Part shown: piece after piece, positions 7,382-10,000 of the stretch
How the letters are laid out: each line of letters opens with the position of its first letter
Numbering within the stretch: the first letter of the stretch is position 1
Assembly: GCA_963170055.1 (NCBI GenBank)
Contig: CAUJGJ010000307.1
Coordinates: 1 to 10,000 of the forward strand
Length of the DNA: 10,000 nucleotides
Source: Halisarca cf. caerulea
Taxonomy: Eukaryota > Porifera > Demospongiae > Chondrillida > Halisarcidae
Direction: 5' to 3'
Position numbers and translations under genes: made by a program
The notes under the pieces: model-generated
Told to the model about the DNA's origin: nothing
The model's input: the letters and a program-made list of their open reading frames with translations, nothing else
The model's database searches: none

Positions 7382-8036
7382 CCACATTGAGTGTGTGTTC
7401 TCTCTACATTGAGTCAAAGTGATGTGTTGTCTCCACATTGAGTGTGTGTTCTCTCTACATTGAGTGTGTGTTCTCTCCACATTGAGTGGTGGGTATACAT
7501 TGAGTGTGTGTTCTCTGTTCATTGAGTGGTGTGTTCTCTCTACATTGAGTGGTGTGTTCTCTCTACATTGAGTGTGTGTTCTCTTCACATGGAGTGTGTG
7601 TTCTCTCCACATTGAATGTGTGTTCTCTCTACATTGAGTGGTTGTTCTCTCTCTACATTGAGTGATGTATTCTCTCTACATTGAGTGATGCGTTCTTCTC
7701 TCCACATTGAGTGATGTGTTCTTTGTAGATTGAGTGTGTGTTCTCTACATTGAGTGGTGTGTTCTCTCCACATTGAGTAGTGTGTTCTCTCGAGGATCTA
7801 CATTGAGTGATGTGTTCTCTGTACATTGAGTGTGTGTTCTCTCTACATTGAGTGGTGTGTTCTCTCCCCATTGAGTGGTGTGTTCTCTCCCCATTGAGTG
7901 GTGTGTTCTCTCCGCATTGAGTGTGTGTTCTCTCTGCATTGAGTGTGTGTTCTCTCTACATTGAGTGTGCATGTGTTCTCTCTACATTGAGTGGTGTATT
8001 CTTTCTACATTGAGTGATGTGTTCTGAGACTTTCTA
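7382..8036. repeat. Minisatellite, ~22-bp unit, about 28 copies
   Basis: The unit is close to CTCTCTACATTGAGTGTGTG plus TT, with 28 recognisable ACATTGAG-like cores. Unit length drifts from 18 to 25 bp. Variants fall into classes by the bases after ATTGAG: TGTGTGTT, TGGTGTGTT and TGATGTGTT. They also differ before it, as CTACATTG, CCACATTG, CCCATTG and GCATTG. Similar variants tend to neighbour one another (two CCCATTG units at 7868-7900, two GCATTG units at 7914-7940), suggesting growth by local duplication. On the minus strand the unit has no stop codon in any frame, which yields repetitive open frames such as NVERTHT/QCRENTH; these are by-products. The array ends directly before the coding-like block at 8046. 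Confidence 0.95.
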
Positions 8037-8045
8037 TGTCTTTCT

Positions 8046-8145
8046 ATGGCTACACTGCCAGCTAAGGTACACGCAGACTTAATGGATGAATTCAATGAAG
8101 AAATGAATGATTCCTGGCTAAAGATACTGGATAAAGAAAATAAGG
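8046..8145 (+). pseudogene. Better preserved copy of the coding-like block also at 5392
   Basis: An ATG at 8046 opens MATLPAKVHADLMDEFNEEM and continues NDSWLKILDKENKG. The region 8049-8132 matches the broken copy at about 5394-5475. Here the frame is intact, while the other copy has indels, so this copy is nearer the ancestral coding sequence. Charge-rich residues with spaced hydrophobics (LMDEFNEEM, WLKIL) would suit a helix. The open frame continues to 8297, but the part after about 8150 has no counterpart and reads like chance sequence (SLYLLYHVVPTLWPHA). No domain is recognised. It may be an exon of a real gene, or a fragment of a transposon or multicopy gene. The copy begins within a few bases of the minisatellite end. 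Confidence 0.45.
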
Positions 8146-8324
8146 GGGTTTCTAAAAGCCATGATCATGGGCACATGGTGTACAAAAATAGTGGTATTAT
8201 GGACACATTGTACTGTAATAGCCTTTACTTACTGTATCATGTGGTACCAACACTGTGGCCTCATGCATGCAAGGGAACGCCACATTTACATTTGTAATGG
8301 CAGTTTGAAAACTAGTCTGATTCT
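8146..8324. other. Unassigned sequence
   Basis: Spacer between the coding-like block and the 14-bp array; no feature visible. Confidence 0.4.
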
Positions 8325-8442
8325 GTACCATAGAGTCCGTACCGTAGAGTCCGTACCATAGAGTCCGTACCATAGAGTCCGTACCATAGAGTCCGTACCA
8401 TAGAGTCCATACCATAGAGTCTGTACCATAGAGTCTGTACTA
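8325..8442. repeat. Minisatellite, 14-bp unit, 8 copies
   Basis: Eight consecutive 14-bp units of GTACCATAGAGTCC start at 8325 and end at 8436, followed by a partial GTACTA. All are exactly 14 bp. Differences are single bases: GTACCG in unit 2, ATACCA in unit 7, and a final T in units 7 and 8. The near identity implies recent expansion or homogenisation. Frames through it on the minus strand give a repeating YGTDSMVRTLW pattern that is not a gene. Confidence 0.97.
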
Positions 8443-8781
8443 ATGTTTCCACGATACTGCTATAAGTGTATCACGATAATATTTATTTATCTAGACATGT
8501 ATCACAATACATCACGATATCAGCATATTGCGAAATAGGTATAGAGTCAGAGTTATCAGAAAGAAATATTAGCTGATCACTTGTTTACGTGCAAATGCAT
8601 TTATCGATAAGAGACCTTCCAGTGCATGACATCTCCTCTTCTCGCATTCAAATACAAACTGGCAATGGTCACACTAGTTTAGGCTAAGCATTCTGTGCCT
8701 TGTTGCTATGCCCAAACAACTCATTCAATTGATTGATTGCTTGATTGACTGTGGGTGTGAGGTGTAGGAAACCACAATGCT
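8443..8781. other. Unassigned AT-rich sequence
   Basis: No gene. Several ATCACGATA-like strings recur (about 8468, 8498 and 8510), perhaps a degenerate short repeat. A perfect 10-bp palindrome, TTATCGATAA, lies at 8601-8610. A short run of ATTG tetranucleotides (CAATTGATTGATTGCTTGAT) occupies about 8727-8746. Confidence 0.5.
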
Positions 8782-8872
8782 GTGCACACTGTGCAAATTC
8801 CTACATCCCACAGCACATATGTACTTGTAATGTGCTGCACGTGCGGGATGTAGGAATTTGCATAGTGTGCAC
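8782..8872. repeat. Strong 91-nt inverted-repeat hairpin
   Basis: Arms 8782-8818 and 8830-8872 fold on themselves. 8782-8809 pairs with 8845-8872 over 28 contiguous pairs, with one G-U pair (8791/8863). After a 1-by-7 internal bulge (8810 against 8838-8844), 8811-8818 pairs with 8830-8837 over 8 further pairs, closing an 11-nt loop (8819-8829). Length, stem and asymmetric bulge are compatible with a small-RNA precursor on either strand. It could also be a tiny inverted-repeat transposon remnant; no target-site duplication is obvious. The pairing is seen directly; any function is inference. Confidence 0.85.
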
Positions 8873-8889
8873 TCAATCCAACTAAACTC

Positions 8890-8985
8890 TGTCTAGCTCT
8901 ATACCCGTCTAGCCTCATGTATGTGTAGCCCTATGCTCGTCTAGCCCTATGCCTGTCCTGCCCTTTGCCCACCTAACCCTGTACC
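8890..8985. repeat. Degenerate 16-bp tandem repeat, 6 copies
   Basis: Six exact-length 16-bp units fit the consensus CGTCTAGCCCTATGCC: starts at 8890, 8906, 8922, 8938, 8954 and 8970. The fourth matches the consensus; the others differ at about 3-6 positions. Constant length despite base divergence suggests an old array with no later slippage. Confidence 0.85.
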
Positions 8986-9091
8986 GGTTTTGCAACTTAC
9001 CCTTGTTCCAAGTGTTTTTGGAGAATCCTTATTATTAGCTGCAACATAGTTTTGCATATAAGTACTACACTCCATGTACTATACGCGCACA

Positions 9092-9094
<3 letters not shown>
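8986..9094. other. Spacer before GT microsatellite
   Basis: Short single-copy stretch with no recognisable feature. It ends in ACGCGCACACACGTGTGTG, a CA run that inverts to GT at about 9093. Confidence 0.5.
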
Positions 9095-9159
<65 letters not shown>

Positions 9160-9167
9160 GGTTGCCT

Positions 9168-9230
<63 letters not shown>

Positions 9231-9345
9231 GGTTGCCTGTGTGTGTTTGTGTGTGTGTGTCACAGTGTGTGTGTGTGTGTGTGTGTGTGCGTGTGTCGTG
9301 TGTGTGTGTGTGTGTGTGTGTGTGTCACAGTGTGTGTGTGTGCGC

Positions 9346-9433
<88 letters not shown>

Positions 9434-9558
9434 ATGTATGTGTGTTGGTGTGTGTGTGTGTGCCGGGTGGATGTGTGTGTGTGTGTGTGTGTTGTGCATG
9501 TGTGTGTGTGTGTATGTGTGTGTGTGTGTGTGTGTGTACGTGTGTGTGTGTGTGTGAG
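9095..9558. repeat. Long interrupted (GT)n microsatellite
   Basis: About 460 bp of GT dinucleotides with a few interruptions. Interruptions recur: TATGGGTTGCCTGTG at about 9157 and 9227 (70 bp apart), and GTGTCACAGTGTGT near 9258 and 9324 (66 bp apart). This indicates duplication of larger blocks in addition to single-step slippage. The longest uninterrupted run spans about 9353-9432. The 5' edge is a palindromic CACACACGTGTGTG. GT runs open all frames, giving Cys-Val or Thr-His frames on the two strands; none is a gene. Length and composition favour Z-DNA, an inference. Confidence 0.97.
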
Positions 9559-9720
9559 TGTACTACAATAAAACAGCTTCATGGGCATTTTTGAAAACAA
9601 GAGCTGCACTTCATGTATATCTACTATACACTTGACATAAGGGATGCACCCGTGTGACTAACTAGGGGAGAAGGTGGTCAAAGACCAAACATGGCCTATA
9701 CAGCAATTGTTACATATATA
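9559..9720. other. Spacer with an AATAAA hexamer
   Basis: No gene is visible. AATAAA at 9567-9572 could be a polyadenylation signal on the plus strand, but no upstream transcript is evident. The stretch ends in an AT-rich TACATATATA run adjoining the transposon. Confidence 0.4.
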
Positions 9721-9722
9721 TA

Positions 9723-9898
9723 CAGTGGAACCTGTCCATTGCGGTCACCATTGGGGCGAAATATTTTGACTGTTATAGACAGGTGGCTACTTTAATGAGG
9801 TAGAATACCATACATTACTGCTGATTCGGAGAAGAATTAGTGGCTGGTATAGACAGGTGGCTGCATTACACAGTGACCACAATAGACAGGTTCCACTG
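9723..9898. mobile_element. 176-bp TA-flanked MITE (Tc1/mariner or pogo type)
   Basis: The left end CAGTGGAACCTGTCCATTG and the right end, read on the opposite strand, CAGTGGAACCTGTCTATTG form terminal inverted repeats. They match over about 26 bp with two mismatches (CAGTGGAACCTGTC perfect, then continuing to GGTCAC). TA flanks both ends (9721-9722 and 9899-9900), the target duplication of the Tc1/mariner/pogo superfamily, and a CAGTGGAACC start is common among pogo-like short elements. Inside, TATAGACAGGTGGCT occurs twice (about 9773 and 9848) and resembles the inner end sequence, so the core may be built from repeated end motifs. No coding capacity. The inverted symmetry continues 10 bp outwards (TACATATATA/TATATATGTA), either as longer ends or a palindromic target. 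Confidence 0.85.
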
Positions 9899-9900
9899 TA

Positions 9901-10000
9901 TATATATGTAATATATAGCACTAGCTTACTACAGACTTTTCTTGATATAGTAATTACACTCAAATCAATAAATTCACTTGATACAACTTCTTCACTTGGT
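9901..10000. other. Window end, no feature
   Basis: AT-rich single-copy-looking sequence after the transposon. Nothing supported. Confidence 0.4.

Noticed and set aside
7364..7972. Overlapping minus-strand frames with NVERTHT / QCRENTH repeats
   Set aside because: The ~22-bp minisatellite unit has no stop in any minus frame and its length is not a multiple of three, so all three frames stay open without coding.
7382..8436. CRISPR-like reading of the two minisatellites
   Set aside because: Units are contiguous with no unique spacers between them, and the setting is eukaryotic.
9052..9609. Long Cys-Val and Thr-His open frames on both strands (up to 165 codons)
   Set aside because: They are direct readings of the (GT)n/(CA)n tract, which contains no stop codon in any frame.

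Overview
This window looks like non-coding, repeat-dominated DNA from an invertebrate animal nuclear genome. The reasons are that no bacterial-style gene is present, no reading frame is a convincing complete protein, and most of the sequence consists of satellites, minisatellites, (GT/CA)n microsatellites and short non-autonomous DNA transposons. CpG is scarce in most of it (TG/CA-rich) but dense at about 5.8-6.85 kb. A demosponge or similar marine invertebrate is a guess from the overall style, not something the sequence proves. Layout: 1-1256 is a satellite of about twelve ~104-bp monomers organised as a 7-monomer (720-bp) higher-order repeat. It abuts (1257-2324) a second tandem array of ~315-350-bp units, each containing a CA microsatellite. 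2325-2957 shows nothing recognisable. 2958-3221 and 4721-5297 are two copies of the same gene-like or element-like sequence; the first lacks an internal block of about 325 bp that the second has. Between them lies a 670-bp TTAA-flanked, piggyBac-type non-autonomous transposon (3883-4552). A decayed copy of a second gene-like block (5392-5506) has a better preserved relative at 8040-8145. 5806-6650 is a CpG-rich composite tandem repeat. It ends beside a compact candidate promoter (6860-6969) with TATA, CCAAT, ETS-like, YY1-like and E2F-like motifs reading on the minus strand; a short plus-strand frame starts on its other side (6986). 7382-8036 is a 28-copy ~22-bp minisatellite, 8325-8436 an 8-copy 14-bp array, 8782-8872 a strong hairpin, 8890-8985 a six-copy 16-bp array, 9095-9558 a long interrupted (GT)n tract, and 9723-9898 a 176-bp TA-flanked transposon with near-perfect terminal inverted repeats. 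No pathway or operon can be assembled. The more informative signals are the higher-order satellite, the two short transposons, the frame-preserving duplicated gene fragments, the promoter cluster next to the CpG-rich repeat, and the hairpin. Most long open frames come from simple repeats that lack stop codons and should not be read as proteins.
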